From Candidatus Accumulibacter affinis (GTDB lineage Bacteria; Pseudomonadota; Gammaproteobacteria; Burkholderiales; Rhodocyclaceae): a stretch of DNA of 64,000 nt. The stretch spans positions 806,001 to 870,000 of the forward strand of contig JADJOT010000009.1 in assembly GCA_016713625.1 (NCBI GenBank), written 5' to 3'. This document shows positions 9,335 through 17,987 of the stretch, one piece after another. Below the pieces are notes generated by a model. That model was not told the origin of the DNA. It did no database searches and saw only the letters and a program-made list of their open reading frames with translations. Position numbers and translations under genes: made by a program. Positions within the stretch are counted from its first letter, which is position 1. The number at the start of each line of letters is the position of its first letter.

Positions 9335-9689
9335 GGGGTCTCCAATGTGATGCGCCAGGTTCGGCAGGCCATTGCCTTCGCCAGTCGTCTCGATGCAGCC
9401 CCCGCAGCGGGACAGCTTGCACTGCGGCCAATGATACAGGGCTGCGCACGCATCATGTCAGCCGCCTCAGAGCGAATTGGCCCTTGCTTCCTGCCGGCAT
9501 TTGTTTACCATCGCGGCGATGCTTGAAGTGGTATGACCGTTCGGCAATACGTTCTCGGGTCGAGCTCGGGGCGTTCCTCAGGGTGCTTGGGCCAGCGCTG
9601 CCGAGATGAACACTTCCCGCCCCTCGTACGCCGCATGGCGGTCAAGTCGTCACGGCTGAGCGTGGCGCACCAATTTGTGGAGAACAAAC
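9335..9689. other. Divergent intergenic region, no gene seen
   Basis: This 355-base stretch lies between the divergent sulP and NYN genes and must hold both promoters. I see no RNA gene, clear hairpin or credible small protein; the open frames present have no recognisable domain and no good ribosome site. Confidence 0.5.
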
Positions 9690-10988
9690 ATGGCCGTAGC
9701 GCCCGAAACCGCCATCATGGCGCTGTATTGTGACTTCGAGAACGTCGCCCTTGGCGTTCGCGACGCCAAGTACGACAAGTTCGACATCAAGCCGGTCCTC
9801 GAGCGGCTCCTGCTCAAGGGCAGTATCGTGGTGAAGAAGGCCTATTGCGACTGGGAGCGCTACAAGGGCTTCAAGTCCACCATGCACGAAGCCAGCTTCG
9901 AGTTGATCGAGATACCGCACGTCCGCCAGTCGGGAAAGAATTCGGCCGATATCCGGCTGGTCGTCGATGCCCTGGATCTCTGCTACACGAAATCGCACGT
10001 GGATACCTTCGTGATCATCAGCGGCGACTCCGATTTCTCGCCGCTGGTCTCCAAGCTGCGGGAGAACGCCAAGTACGTGATTGGTGTCGGGGTCAAGCAA
10101 TCGACTTCGGACCTGCTGATCGGCAATTGCGACGAATTCATCTTTTACGACGACCTCGTGCGCGAAATCCAGCGCGCTGCAAGACGGGACTCGAAGGAGA
10201 CGCAGCCGGCGGTGAGGCGCTCGCCGGAGGAGGACGCGCAACGCAAGCAGGAACTCGAGGCGCGTCGCAGCAAGGCGATTGAACTGGCGGTTGCAACTTT
10301 TGACGCGCTGGTCGACGAGCGTGGCGACAGCAGCAAGATCTGGGCGTCGATGCTCAAGGAGGCGATCAAACGCCGCAAACCCGATTTCAATGAGTCGTAC
10401 TACGGTTTCCGGGCTTTCGGCAACCTGCTCGAAGAAGCGCAGAGGCGCGGCTTGCTCGAGATTGGTCGCGATGAAAAATCGGGCAGTTATGTCTTCCGCA
10501 ACAGCCATGCGGAGCAAGCGGAAGCAAGTGCCGAGGCGGTGGCCGAGCTGCTGCAGGCCGCCCCACTGGAGCCTGAGGGCGCAGTTGCCGAGGAGGCGAG
10601 CGAGCCGGAGAGCGCCCCACGCAGGAAAGGGGAGGGTCGGCGCAAGACGGTGGAGAAGGGCAGCAAGCGCGCCAGGGAGCCACGCGCGGCCAGGCAGGAC
10701 AACGCCCTTGAGCCGCTTCAGGAAGGCCCGGCAAGCGCACTTCCCGGCGCCGTTGTGGCGCTCGAGGTAGACGATGCCGTCCGAGAAATCGCGGCGGCGG
10801 CTGTGACGACGGCGTTGACGCCCGTCGCGGCATCCGGGGAAGCGCTTCCTGCCGCCGAACCAGCTGTCCCTGCCGAGGCTGCAGAGGGCGTTCCTGCTGG
10901 CGATGCGGAGGAAACCGAGGCAGCCAAGAAACCGGCCAGCCGCAATCGTCGCCCCCGCAAACCAAAGGTGCTACCCGAAGCTGCGTGA
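9690..10988 (+). CDS. NYN-domain ribonuclease-like protein with LOTUS/OST-HTH domain
   Basis: The N-terminal NYN (PIN-like, LabA/DUF88) domain has the acidic metal-binding residues expected of the fold: YCDFENV near residue 12, DIRLVVDALD and SGDSDFSPLV. A LOTUS/OST-HTH RNA-binding domain follows around residues 200-275 (SSKIWASMLKEAIKRRKPDF, then FGNLLEEAQRRGLLEI). The last 150 residues are low-complexity Ala/Glu/Pro with basic patches, ending in a lysine/arginine-rich tail, perhaps a nucleic-acid contact. The family is thought to act on RNA; no substrate is known here. ATG 9690 has GGAG at 9679-9682; an in-frame TTG at 9675 is less likely. It appears to be a single-gene unit ending at the hairpin at 11011. 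Confidence 0.85.
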   Translation: MAVAPETAIMALYCDFENVALGVRDAKYDKFDIKPVLERLLLKGSIVVKKAYCDWERYKGFKSTMHEASFELIEIPHVRQSGKNSADIRLVVDALDLCYTKSHVDTFVIISGDSDFSPLVSKLRENAKYVIGVGVKQSTSDLLIGNCDEFIFYDDLVREIQRAARRDSKETQPAVRRSPEEDAQRKQELEARRSKAIELAVATFDALVDERGDSSKIWASMLKEAIKRRKPDFNESYYGFRAFGNLLEEAQRRGLLEIGRDEKSGSYVFRNSHAEQAEASAEAVAELLQAAPLEPEGAVAEEASEPESAPRRKGEGRRKTVEKGSKRAREPRAARQDNALEPLQEGPASALPGAVVALEVDDAVREIAAAAVTTALTPVAASGEALPAAEPAVPAEAAEGVPAGDAEETEAAKKPASRNRRPRKPKVLPEAA

Positions 10989-11008
10989 GCTCGCCTGTCG
11001 GCAATTGA

Positions 11009-11037
11009 AAAAGCCGCGACTTGGTGGGTCGCGGCTT
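11009..11037. terminator. Bidirectional terminator between convergent NYN gene and panD
   Basis: A perfect 10-bp stem AAGCCGCGAC (11011-11020) pairs with GTCGCGGCTT (11028-11037) around a 7-base loop. A-rich sequence on the left gives a T run on the minus strand, so it can serve both the NYN gene and panD. Confidence 0.75.
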
Positions 11038-11058
11038 GTCGGGTGAGGTGATGCCGTG

Positions 11059-11442
11059 TCAGGCAGCGGCCTGGGTGGGAATCTGGCCGGCGATGCGGAC
11101 AATGCGGTTCTGGGTGTCCACGTAGATCAGCTGCGGGGCATAGCGGCTGAGTTCGACTTCGGTATACGCCGCGAAGCTGGCGATGATCAGGATGTCTCCC
11201 GGCGCAGCGCGGCGGGCGGCCGAGCCATTCACCGAGATGACGCCGGATCCCCGCTCGGCGCGTAGCGCGTAAGTCGTGAAGCGCTCGCCATTGTTTACGT
11301 TCCAGATGTCGATCTGTTCGTATTCGCGAATGTTTGCCGCCTCGAGAAGGTCTTCGTCGATTGCGCATGACCCTTCGTAGTGAAGCTCGGCGTGCGTGGC
11401 GCTGACGCGGTGCAGCTTCGACTTCAGCATGGTTCTCTGCAT
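11059..11442 (-). CDS. panD: Aspartate 1-decarboxylase proenzyme
   Basis: PanD makes beta-alanine from aspartate for pantothenate and CoA synthesis. The 127-residue proenzyme shows the self-cleavage site Gly24-Ser25 (in HYEGSCAID), which generates the pyruvoyl group, and the conserved Lys9 and Tyr58-type positions (KLHRV, TYALRAERGSG). The start at 11442 gives MQRTML, parallel to the E. coli MIRTML start; a second ATG four codons later is also possible. It follows panC by 60 bases on the same strand, so panB, panC and panD are probably cotranscribed and provide both branches of the pathway. Confidence 0.96.
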   Translation of the reverse strand: MQRTMLKSKLHRVSATHAELHYEGSCAIDEDLLEAANIREYEQIDIWNVNNGERFTTYALRAERGSGVISVNGSAARRAAPGDILIIASFAAYTEVELSRYAPQLIYVDTQNRIVRIAGQIPTQAAA

Positions 11443-11502
11443 GGATTTTCACCGGTTGAGAGTTGTTTGGGGAAGCGAATTGTAGCTGCTAATGGCACGC
11501 TG

Positions 11503-12348
11503 TCAATGCCCGTTCAGTGCGTCCACTTCAACGTTGTCGATCAGGCGGGCAGCGCCCAGGCGGCTCGCCGCGAGCACCACCAGCGGCTGCGCGTCGCTGG
11601 CTCGCGGAACCTGCAGGTCGGACTGCCGGCGCAGGGCGACATAGTCCGTTTTCCAGCCATGCCGTTCGAGCTCGCTGACCGCCTCACGTTCCAGCCTGGC
11701 GAAATTGCGTTCACCACCCAGCACTGCCGTGCGCACGCCGCTGAGGATGCGCTGCAGGCGAGGTGCCTCGGCGCGCTCGGCCGCTGACAGGTAAGCGTTG
11801 CGTGACGAGAGCGCCAGGCCGTCTTCGGCGCGCACCGTCTCGCCGCCGACGATCTCGATCGGCAAGGCCAGCTGCCGCGTCATGTTGCGCAGGACCATCA
11901 ATTGCTGGTAGTCCTTTTTGCCGAACAAGGCCACCTGTGGCTGGACGACGTTGAACAGCTTGAGGACGACGGTAGCGACACCACGGAAGTGCCCAGGGCG
12001 GAACTCGCCGTCGAGTTGATGCTGAATCTCCGGCGGATCGACATGATACTGCTGCGCTTCCGGGTAAAGTTCCGCCTCGCCCGGTGCGAACAGCAGGTCG
12101 ACGCCGGCAGTAGCGAGTTGCTCGCAGTCGGCCTGGAAGGTACGCGGGTAGCGATCAAAGTCGTCATTCGGCCCAAACTGCAGGCGATTGACGAAAATGC
12201 TGGCCACCACGCAATCCGCATGTGCGCGCGCCTCGGTCATCAGCGCGATGTGGCCCGCGTGCAGGTTGCCCATGGTCGGCACAAAGGCGACACGCCCATG
12301 GCGCTGTCGCGCGGCGCGCATTTCGGGGATCGATGAGTGAATCTGCAT
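11503..12348 (-). CDS. panC: Pantothenate synthetase
   Basis: PanC joins pantoate and beta-alanine through a pantoyl-adenylate, using ATP. The 281 residues are full length. The HxGH nucleotide-binding signature is PTMGNLHAGH at residues 24-33, and the pantoate/ATP-binding segments FGKKDYQQL and LALSSRNAYL are present. It sits between panB (123 bases upstream) and panD. The ATG at 12348 gives the usual MQIHSSI-type beginning. Confidence 0.96.
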   Translation of the reverse strand: MQIHSSIPEMRAARQRHGRVAFVPTMGNLHAGHIALMTEARAHADCVVASIFVNRLQFGPNDDFDRYPRTFQADCEQLATAGVDLLFAPGEAELYPEAQQYHVDPPEIQHQLDGEFRPGHFRGVATVVLKLFNVVQPQVALFGKKDYQQLMVLRNMTRQLALPIEIVGGETVRAEDGLALSSRNAYLSAAERAEAPRLQRILSGVRTAVLGGERNFARLEREAVSELERHGWKTDYVALRRQSDLQVPRASDAQPLVVLAASRLGAARLIDNVEVDALNGH

Positions 12349-12470
12349 GGTTTTTGCCGAGCCTCGTTCAAACGACCGTCACACGCATGCCGGCAACCGC
12401 CAACAGCAGTTCCCCCTGGTAACTGCCTCCCGGCAGGTCGGCAGGCTGTAGTGGAAGTGGCGGTGCCATG

Positions 12471-13283
12471 TCAGTAGCAGTTTTCCGGACCGGGAAAGCT
12501 ACCGTCCTTGACGGCCGCGACGTAGGCGGCGATCGCGGCGGCGATCGACGCCTGCCCGGCCATGAAGTTCCTGACGAAGCGGGCCTTGCGGCCGGCCGAG
12601 ACGTCAAGCATGTCGTGCAGAACGAGTACCTGGCCGGAGCATTCCCGACTGGCACCGATGCCGATGCTCGGGATCGCGAGCTTGCTGGTCGTCGCCGCCG
12701 CCAGAGCCTCGGGGATGGCTTCGAGGACGATCAGCGTGGCGCCCGCCTCCTGTTGGGCGAGGGCGTCGGCAAACAGCCTGGCGGCACTGGAATCATCCCG
12801 ACCCTGCACCCGATAACCGCCGATCTGGTGCACCGATTGCGGTGTGAGGCCGACATGCGCGCAGACCGGAATGCCACGCCTGGTCAGGAAGCGGGTCGTC
12901 TCCGCGAGGTCGACGCCGCCCTCGATCTTGACCATCTGCGCGCCGGCGGCGAGCAATACCACCGCATTGCGCAGCGCCTGCTGCGGGCTTTCCTGAAAGC
13001 TGCCGAAGGGCATGTCGGCGATCACCAGCGGCCGCCGGCTGCCGCGCGCGACACAGGCGGTATGGTAGGCAATGTCGCTCAGTGTCACCGGCAGCGTCGA
13101 GTCGTGGCCTTGCAGGACCATTCCCAGCGAGTCGCCGATCAACAGCGCGTCGACACCGCCGGCATCACAGAGCTGTGCAAAGCTCGCGTCATAGCAGGTC
13201 AGGACGGCAATCTTTTCGCCATTGGCACGCATTCTGGCGAGGTCGACGAGCGTCAGACGGCGCGTCGCAACGTGGGTGGACAT
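12471..13283 (-). CDS. panB: 3-methyl-2-oxobutanoate hydroxymethyltransferase
   Basis: PanB makes ketopantoate from 2-oxoisovalerate and methylenetetrahydrofolate, the first committed step to pantothenate. Of 270 residues, recognised parts include LTCYDASFAQL, LIGDSLGMVLQGHDSTLPVT with the metal-binding Asp, MVKIEGG, and the catalytic-Glu segment VLEAIP. It starts only five bases after the deoxynucleoside kinase gene ends, so the two are cotranscribed. The kinase-panB pairing is common in betaproteobacteria. Confidence 0.96.
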   Translation of the reverse strand: MSTHVATRRLTLVDLARMRANGEKIAVLTCYDASFAQLCDAGGVDALLIGDSLGMVLQGHDSTLPVTLSDIAYHTACVARGSRRPLVIADMPFGSFQESPQQALRNAVVLLAAGAQMVKIEGGVDLAETTRFLTRRGIPVCAHVGLTPQSVHQIGGYRVQGRDDSSAARLFADALAQQEAGATLIVLEAIPEALAAATTSKLAIPSIGIGASRECSGQVLVLHDMLDVSAGRKARFVRNFMAGQASIAAAIAAYVAAVKDGSFPGPENCY

Positions 13284-13287
13284 GGAC

Positions 13288-13941
13288 CTACTCTCCCCGG
13301 TTGAAGTATTCGCGATGCCCGCGCATGGCTTCGATGCGCGTCACGAGAAGTTGAAAATCATCATCGCTGTCTACGAAGTTGATGTTCTCGGAATTGACCA
13401 CCATCACCGGCGCCGCGTCGTAGTGATGAAAGAAACGCATGTAGCTTTCGGCAAGGACGGTGAGGTAGGCGTCGTCGATCCGCCGCTCCATTTCGAGGCC
13501 GCGCTTGCGTACCCGCGCGATCAGGGTGTCCGGCCTGGCCTGCAGATAGATGACCAGATCCGGCGTGCTCGCCTGCGGCGATACCAGCGCGTAGATTTTG
13601 CGGTAGAGCGCGTACTCGTCGTCGGCGAGCGTCAGCAGCGCGAACAGGGGATCCTTTTCGAGCAGGAAATCGGCGACCACCGGGCGGTTGAAACAGTCCG
13701 CTTGCGGCAGCTCGCGCAGTTTGTCGATGCGCTCAAACAGGAACGACAGCCGCGTCGGCAGCGCAAAGCGCTGCTGATCTTCGTAGAAGCGGCTCAGGAA
13801 GGGATTGATTTCCGGCTGTTCGAGGAGCAGCTGCGCCTCGAGGTGGGCGCCCAGGCGGCGGGCGAGACTGGTCTTGCCGACGCCGATCGGTCCTTCGACG
13901 ACGATGTGGCGGGCAGAGGTAAGGGTATTACGTGTGGACAT
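13288..13941 (-). CDS. Deoxynucleoside kinase (deoxyguanosine/deoxyadenosine kinase family)
   Basis: This 217-residue P-loop kinase salvages deoxynucleosides by transferring phosphate from ATP. The Walker A motif is GPIGVGKTS near residue 17, and the substrate-binding segment is SFLFERI. The lid region reads RVRKRGLEMERRIDDAYL, typical of the dNK/dGK family. The start is set at 13941 (MSTRNTLTS); the open frame extends to 14100 but overlaps the chemoreceptor gene and has no family similarity there. Substrate preference cannot be decided from sequence. Confidence 0.88.
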   Translation of the reverse strand: MSTRNTLTSARHIVVEGPIGVGKTSLARRLGAHLEAQLLLEQPEINPFLSRFYEDQQRFALPTRLSFLFERIDKLRELPQADCFNRPVVADFLLEKDPLFALLTLADDEYALYRKIYALVSPQASTPDLVIYLQARPDTLIARVRKRGLEMERRIDDAYLTVLAESYMRFFHHYDAAPVMVVNSENINFVDSDDDFQLLVTRIEAMRGHREYFNRGE

Positions 13942-13964
13942 GGGGAGGGACGGTTGGTGATGAA

Positions 13965-15080
13965 TCAGCGGTGCAGGATTTCGGGGCGGTTCGCAGCGTC
14001 CTGCGCCATCTGTTCGAGGCTCAGCAGCACGCTGGCGCTCGCCGCTCCCATCGCTTCGATGGCATCGACCCCGGCGGAGAGATTGCCTGCACGAAAACAT
14101 TCAACGGCGCCGCGTCCGTGTTGGTGGACCTCGATATGCGGCTTCTCCATCGCCCGGTAACCGTCAAGCTGCGCGAAGCCGGTCTTGCCTTCGCCCTCAT
14201 AATACCATTTGCCCAGCCGACACTCGGTGTGCGAGGCGAAGTCGCCGGCGCTCGCTTGCGAGGTACCCAGGAACACCTGGTAGACATCAAAATTGAACAG
14301 CAGATGGTCGATCTTGGCCAGTTCGACAAAGCTGCACAGCGATGCCACGCCGATCGTTCTCTCGATTCGCTCGGCAAGCGAAGTGATGCCGCCGATCGTC
14401 GAGGAGGTCTGCCGCCCTTGTTCGCTGAAAGCCTCGGACTGCTCGGCAAGTTGCCCGATACTGCTCTGAGCCGAGACGGTCTCCCCCTGAATGGTGGTGA
14501 CCAGTTGTGAAATGTCAGCGGTGGCATGCGTCGTCCGGTCGGCCAGCTTGCGGACCTCGTCGGCGACGACGGCAAAACCTCGGCCGGCCTCGCCGGCACG
14601 CGCCGCTTCAATGGCCGCATTGAGGGCCAGCAGATTGGTCTGGTTGGCAATTTCCTTGATCAGGTGGACGATGCCGCCGATTTTCTGGGCGCTGCCGTGC
14701 AGGCCGACCACTTTGTCCAGGGCCTGGCGCGAATCGCTGGCGAGACTGTTCAATTCGTTACTGATCGTCTGCACTGAATCGCGACTGCTCGAGGCCAGAC
14801 GCGCCGCCGCGACGGTCTCCTTCTTCTCTTTGCCGAGTCGCTCGGCCAGGGCCGCGAGGGTGCCCTGTGACCTGGCCAGTGACTCGCGATAGGAGCGGAA
14901 GGCGGCAAACAGTCGCTGCTGCCCGGCGGTGTCCGCAGCCGCCAGATGCCGCGCCTCGAGGTCCTGTTGGCAGGCGGCTTGCGTCGAGGCAAGCTGATCC
15001 CGCAGGCCAGAATTCTGCGCCTCAAGCTCGCTGATGCGCCGCTCCAGGCTGCGAACTTGTTTCCCACTTGCGAAAATCAT
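13965..15080 (-). CDS. Soluble methyl-accepting chemotaxis protein with C-terminal CZB zinc-binding domain
   Basis: No membrane segment is visible in 371 residues. Residues 1-60 form a coiled coil (RSLERRISELEAQNSGLRDQ). The middle holds the MCP signalling hairpin (IANQTNLLALNAAIEAARAG and VADEVRKLADR). The end is a chemoreceptor zinc-binding (CZB) domain with the 3-His/1-Cys pattern: His in KIDHLLFNFDV, His and Cys in ASHTECRLGKWYY, and His in EKPHIEVHQHG. Such cytoplasmic receptors are thought to sense zinc or oxidants and to act through CheA/CheW. No che genes are nearby. It lies 23 bases upstream of the kinase gene. Confidence 0.9.
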   Translation of the reverse strand: MIFASGKQVRSLERRISELEAQNSGLRDQLASTQAACQQDLEARHLAAADTAGQQRLFAAFRSYRESLARSQGTLAALAERLGKEKKETVAAARLASSSRDSVQTISNELNSLASDSRQALDKVVGLHGSAQKIGGIVHLIKEIANQTNLLALNAAIEAARAGEAGRGFAVVADEVRKLADRTTHATADISQLVTTIQGETVSAQSSIGQLAEQSEAFSEQGRQTSSTIGGITSLAERIERTIGVASLCSFVELAKIDHLLFNFDVYQVFLGTSQASAGDFASHTECRLGKWYYEGEGKTGFAQLDGYRAMEKPHIEVHQHGRGAVECFRAGNLSAGVDAIEAMGAASASVLLSLEQMAQDAANRPEILHR

Positions 15081-15191
15081 TGCGTTTTTCCCCTGGGCGA
15101 CAGGCTGTTCAAGCTGGCCATGGTAGCAGCCAATACGGTCAAACGGCGCCTAGCATACACAGAGCCGCTCGCGGATACAAAAAAATCGAAT

Positions 15192-15707
15192 TCACCGAAG
15201 ACACTGCCAGCCGCCCGCATCGAGCTTCTCGATCGCCTGCTGGCTGACCGCCGGTAGCCAGGCGGCCGCAGTGCCACGGCCAGGAATGCGGCAGAGCGGC
15301 GCAATCTCGAGCAGCGGGGCGATCACAAAGGCGCGCAGGTGCATGCGTGGGTGCGGCACGCGTAGTCGCGGGCTATCGAGCACGCGTTCCTCGTACAGCA
15401 ACAGGTCGAGGTCGAGCGTGCGCGGGGCATGGTGAAACTCGCGACGGCGACCAAATCGGCGCTCGACCGCGAACAAGGCGTCGAGTAGTTGCTGCGGGTC
15501 CAGCCAGGTTTCCAGGGCCGCCACGGCGTTGATGAAATCGGGCTGGCCGCGGATCCCTAGCGGTGCCGTGCGATAGAGCGAGGAGACTTGCCGCAGTCGG
15601 GATTCGGGCAGGTCGGCCAGCGCTGCGGCGGCCGCGCGGACCTGGGCCAGCGGGTCGGCGAGGTTGGCGCCGAGCGCGACGAAGGCCAGATGGGAAACGC
15701 CGCGCAC
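15192..15707 (-). CDS. folK: 6-hydroxymethyl-7,8-dihydropterin pyrophosphokinase
   Basis: FolK transfers pyrophosphate from ATP to hydroxymethyldihydropterin in folate synthesis. In 171 residues the beginning ALGANLADPLAQV, the RFGRRREFHHAPRTLDLDLLLY catalytic/metal segment (Asp-x-Asp in LDLDLL) and PHPRMHLRAFV are all family hallmarks. No ATG lies before the conserved part in this frame, so the start is GTG at 15707. It follows pcnB by 152 bases, a pairing seen in many proteobacteria. Confidence 0.92.
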   Translation of the reverse strand: MRGVSHLAFVALGANLADPLAQVRAAAAALADLPESRLRQVSSLYRTAPLGIRGQPDFINAVAALETWLDPQQLLDALFAVERRFGRRREFHHAPRTLDLDLLLYEERVLDSPRLRVPHPRMHLRAFVIAPLLEIAPLCRIPGRGTAAAWLPAVSQQAIEKLDAGGWQCLR

Positions 15708-15859
15708 GTCAGATTTGCCGAGTACGCGCGCAGCCGGGCTGCCGCCGGCACCTGGCGTTGTGCGGCGACACCAGGGCGGGCGGCGGCGTGTCTTTCACGG
15801 GGTGGCCATGGCGCTTGCGCTGGCCTCGTGGCAAGGACGGCTGAGCCAGTCGCGGCGCT

Positions 15860-17215
15860 TCATTGCGCGAGGTCGGGATCCGGGCCAGTGGCCGCCGGCG
15901 TGCGACGCCGGCGACGGCGCTTTTTCACTTCGCCGGGTGCCTGCGGCAGCAGCATGGCAGCGCGATTCTCGTCGCTGCCGTTCAGGAAAGCCGTCCACCA
16001 GTCGCCGACCGCTTGATCGACCTCGCCCGATTCGACACGCAGCAGCAGAAAATCGTAACCCGCCCGGAAACGCGGTTGCTGCAGGACGCCGTAAGCCCGT
16101 TTGCCGGAACGTTGTTCGAAGCGCGGCTGCAGGGCCCAGATGTCCTTGATGTCGCCGGCGATGCGGCGGGTGATCGCGAGTTTCTCGGCCTGCACGTCGA
16201 GGACTTCGTCCATGGCCAGGAACAGCGATGGGATCGCCGGCTCGCCGCGGGCCTTGAGTGGTTCCCACTTGGCCAGGACCTCGTGCCAGAGGAGGGTGGC
16301 GAAAAGGAAGCCAGGGGAGATCGGTTTGCCTTCCCGGACGCGACGATCAGTGCTCTCCAGGGCCAGCATGACGAAGCGTTCGCCGAGCGCCTGGTCGAGG
16401 ATCACGTCGAGCAGCGGCAGCAAGCCGTGGTGCAGTCCCTCCTCGCGCAGTTGTGTCACGCAGCGTACGGCGTGGCCGGAGGTCAGCAACTTGAGCATTT
16501 CGTCGAACAGACGCGAGGGCGGAACGTTCTCGATCAGGCCACCCATCTCGCGGATCGGCCGTCTCGCCTCGGGATCGATCGACAGGCTCAACTTGGCCGC
16601 CAGCCGGACGGCGCGCAGCATGCGCACCGGATCCTCGCGGTAGCGGGTCCGCGGGTCGCCGATCATGCGCAGGGTTTTCTGCCGCAGGTCAGCCACACCG
16701 TGGTGGTAATCGACGATGGTCTCGGCAGTCGGGTCGTAATACAGGGCGTTCACCGTGAAATCACGGCGCGCCGCATCTTCGGCCTGGCTGCCGAAGACGT
16801 TATCGCGCAGCACGCGCCCCTGCTCGTCGGTTTGCGCCTTGTTACCGCCCTGTTCGCCGTGATGGCCGCGGAAGGTGGTGACTTCGATGGTTTCGGCGCC
16901 CATGTTGACATGCACAATCTGGAAGCGGCGGCCGATGATGCGTGCGCGGCGGAAGCAATGGCGCACCTGTTCCGGCGTCGCGCTGGTGGCGACGTCGAAA
17001 TCTTTCGGCGTCAGTCCGGCCAGCAGATCGCGAACCGCGCCGCCGACGATGTAGGCCTGGTAGCCATTCTCCTGCAGGGTTTCGACGGTCCGTCGGCAGC
17101 CACGACTGATGTGCTCACGCTGCAGACCATGCTGGGCGACGGCGATGATCGCCGGGGCGTCAGACTGCCGGGCGCCTTTGCGTCCGAGGACGCGGGAGAT
17201 GAACTTGCGGATCAT
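15860..17215 (-). CDS. pcnB: Poly(A) polymerase I
   Basis: PcnB adds 3' poly(A) tails that mark RNA for decay. The 451-residue protein has the nucleotidyltransferase head (GGAVRDLLAG, then the catalytic pair in DFDVAT). The tRNA-nucleotidyltransferase/PAP signatures RRDFTVNALYYD and RYREDPVRMLRAVRLAAKL follow, and the tail is strongly basic (KKRRRRRRTP). The basic tail and the length separate it from the CCA-adding enzyme. It starts at 17215 (MIRKFISRVLG). Confidence 0.94.
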   Translation of the reverse strand: MIRKFISRVLGRKGARQSDAPAIIAVAQHGLQREHISRGCRRTVETLQENGYQAYIVGGAVRDLLAGLTPKDFDVATSATPEQVRHCFRRARIIGRRFQIVHVNMGAETIEVTTFRGHHGEQGGNKAQTDEQGRVLRDNVFGSQAEDAARRDFTVNALYYDPTAETIVDYHHGVADLRQKTLRMIGDPRTRYREDPVRMLRAVRLAAKLSLSIDPEARRPIREMGGLIENVPPSRLFDEMLKLLTSGHAVRCVTQLREEGLHHGLLPLLDVILDQALGERFVMLALESTDRRVREGKPISPGFLFATLLWHEVLAKWEPLKARGEPAIPSLFLAMDEVLDVQAEKLAITRRIAGDIKDIWALQPRFEQRSGKRAYGVLQQPRFRAGYDFLLLRVESGEVDQAVGDWWTAFLNGSDENRAAMLLPQAPGEVKKRRRRRRTPAATGPDPDLAQ

Positions 17216-17303
17216 TGCGGGGGGCTCGTGTTCTGCTCTGTGCTATAGCGCCGGCATGATAGCGGATATTCCCCTTGCCGGCAGCGCCTGATTGACGATG
17301 TCT

Positions 17304-17969
17304 TCAAGCGAGGAGGCTCAGAATCGGCCACGCAGAGGCTTCAGCGCGTGCGCGCAGGGTCGGGTCGGGGTCGACGGCTACCGGGTTGCTGACTTTTGAC
17401 AGCAGCGGCAGGTCGTTCAGTGAGTCACTGTAGAACCAACTGCGCTCGAAACTGCTCCACCACAGTCCCATCGCCTCCAGCCAGGCCTCGACGCGAATGA
17501 TCTTGCCCTCGCGGAAGGAAGGGATGCCACGCGGCTGGCCGGTGAACTGGCCATTCTCCTGCGCCGGAATGGTCGCGATCAGATGCGCGATCCCGAACTC
17601 GCGAACGATCGGGCCGGTGACGAAGCTATTGGTGGCGGTGACGATCGCGCACAGGGCACTACGATCCAGATGTTCGCGCACCAGCGCCCGCGCCTTCTCG
17701 CTGACCAGCGGCAGGATGTGCCGGGACATGAATTCGCGCTGCCAGGAGTCGAGCACCTGGCGCGGGTAGCGCGACAGCGGCTGCAACTGGAAATCGAGAA
17801 ACACTTCGATATCGAGCGTGCCGGCCTTGTATTGCTCGTAGAACTCGAGGTTGCGCGCTTCATACAGGGCACGCTCGAGAATTCCCTTGCCGATCAGGAA
17901 CTGCGCCCATTCAAAGTCACTGTCGCCGGCAATCAGGGTGTTGTCGAGGTCGAAGAGGGCAAGATCCAT
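17304..17969 (-). CDS. HAD superfamily subfamily IB hydrolase (phosphoserine-phosphatase-like)
   Basis: A 221-residue haloacid-dehalogenase-type phosphatase. The nucleophile loop is FDLDNTL (Asp7, Asp9), motif II is TATNS, and the late acidic motif is SDSLNDLPLL. Subfamily IB members often act on phosphoserine, histidinol phosphate or phospholipid head groups; the substrate here is unknown. It lies between hda (19 bases upstream) and pcnB (88 bases downstream) on the same strand. Confidence 0.85.
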   Translation of the reverse strand: MDLALFDLDNTLIAGDSDFEWAQFLIGKGILERALYEARNLEFYEQYKAGTLDIEVFLDFQLQPLSRYPRQVLDSWQREFMSRHILPLVSEKARALVREHLDRSALCAIVTATNSFVTGPIVREFGIAHLIATIPAQENGQFTGQPRGIPSFREGKIIRVEAWLEAMGLWWSSFERSWFYSDSLNDLPLLSKVSNPVAVDPDPTLRARAEASAWPILSLLA

Positions 17970-17987
17970 ACGGTACTTTCGGGCAGG

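Noticed and set aside
15863..17248. 461-codon plus-strand frame opposite pcnB
   Set aside because: pcnB on the minus strand has all family motifs; the plus frame is a shadow.
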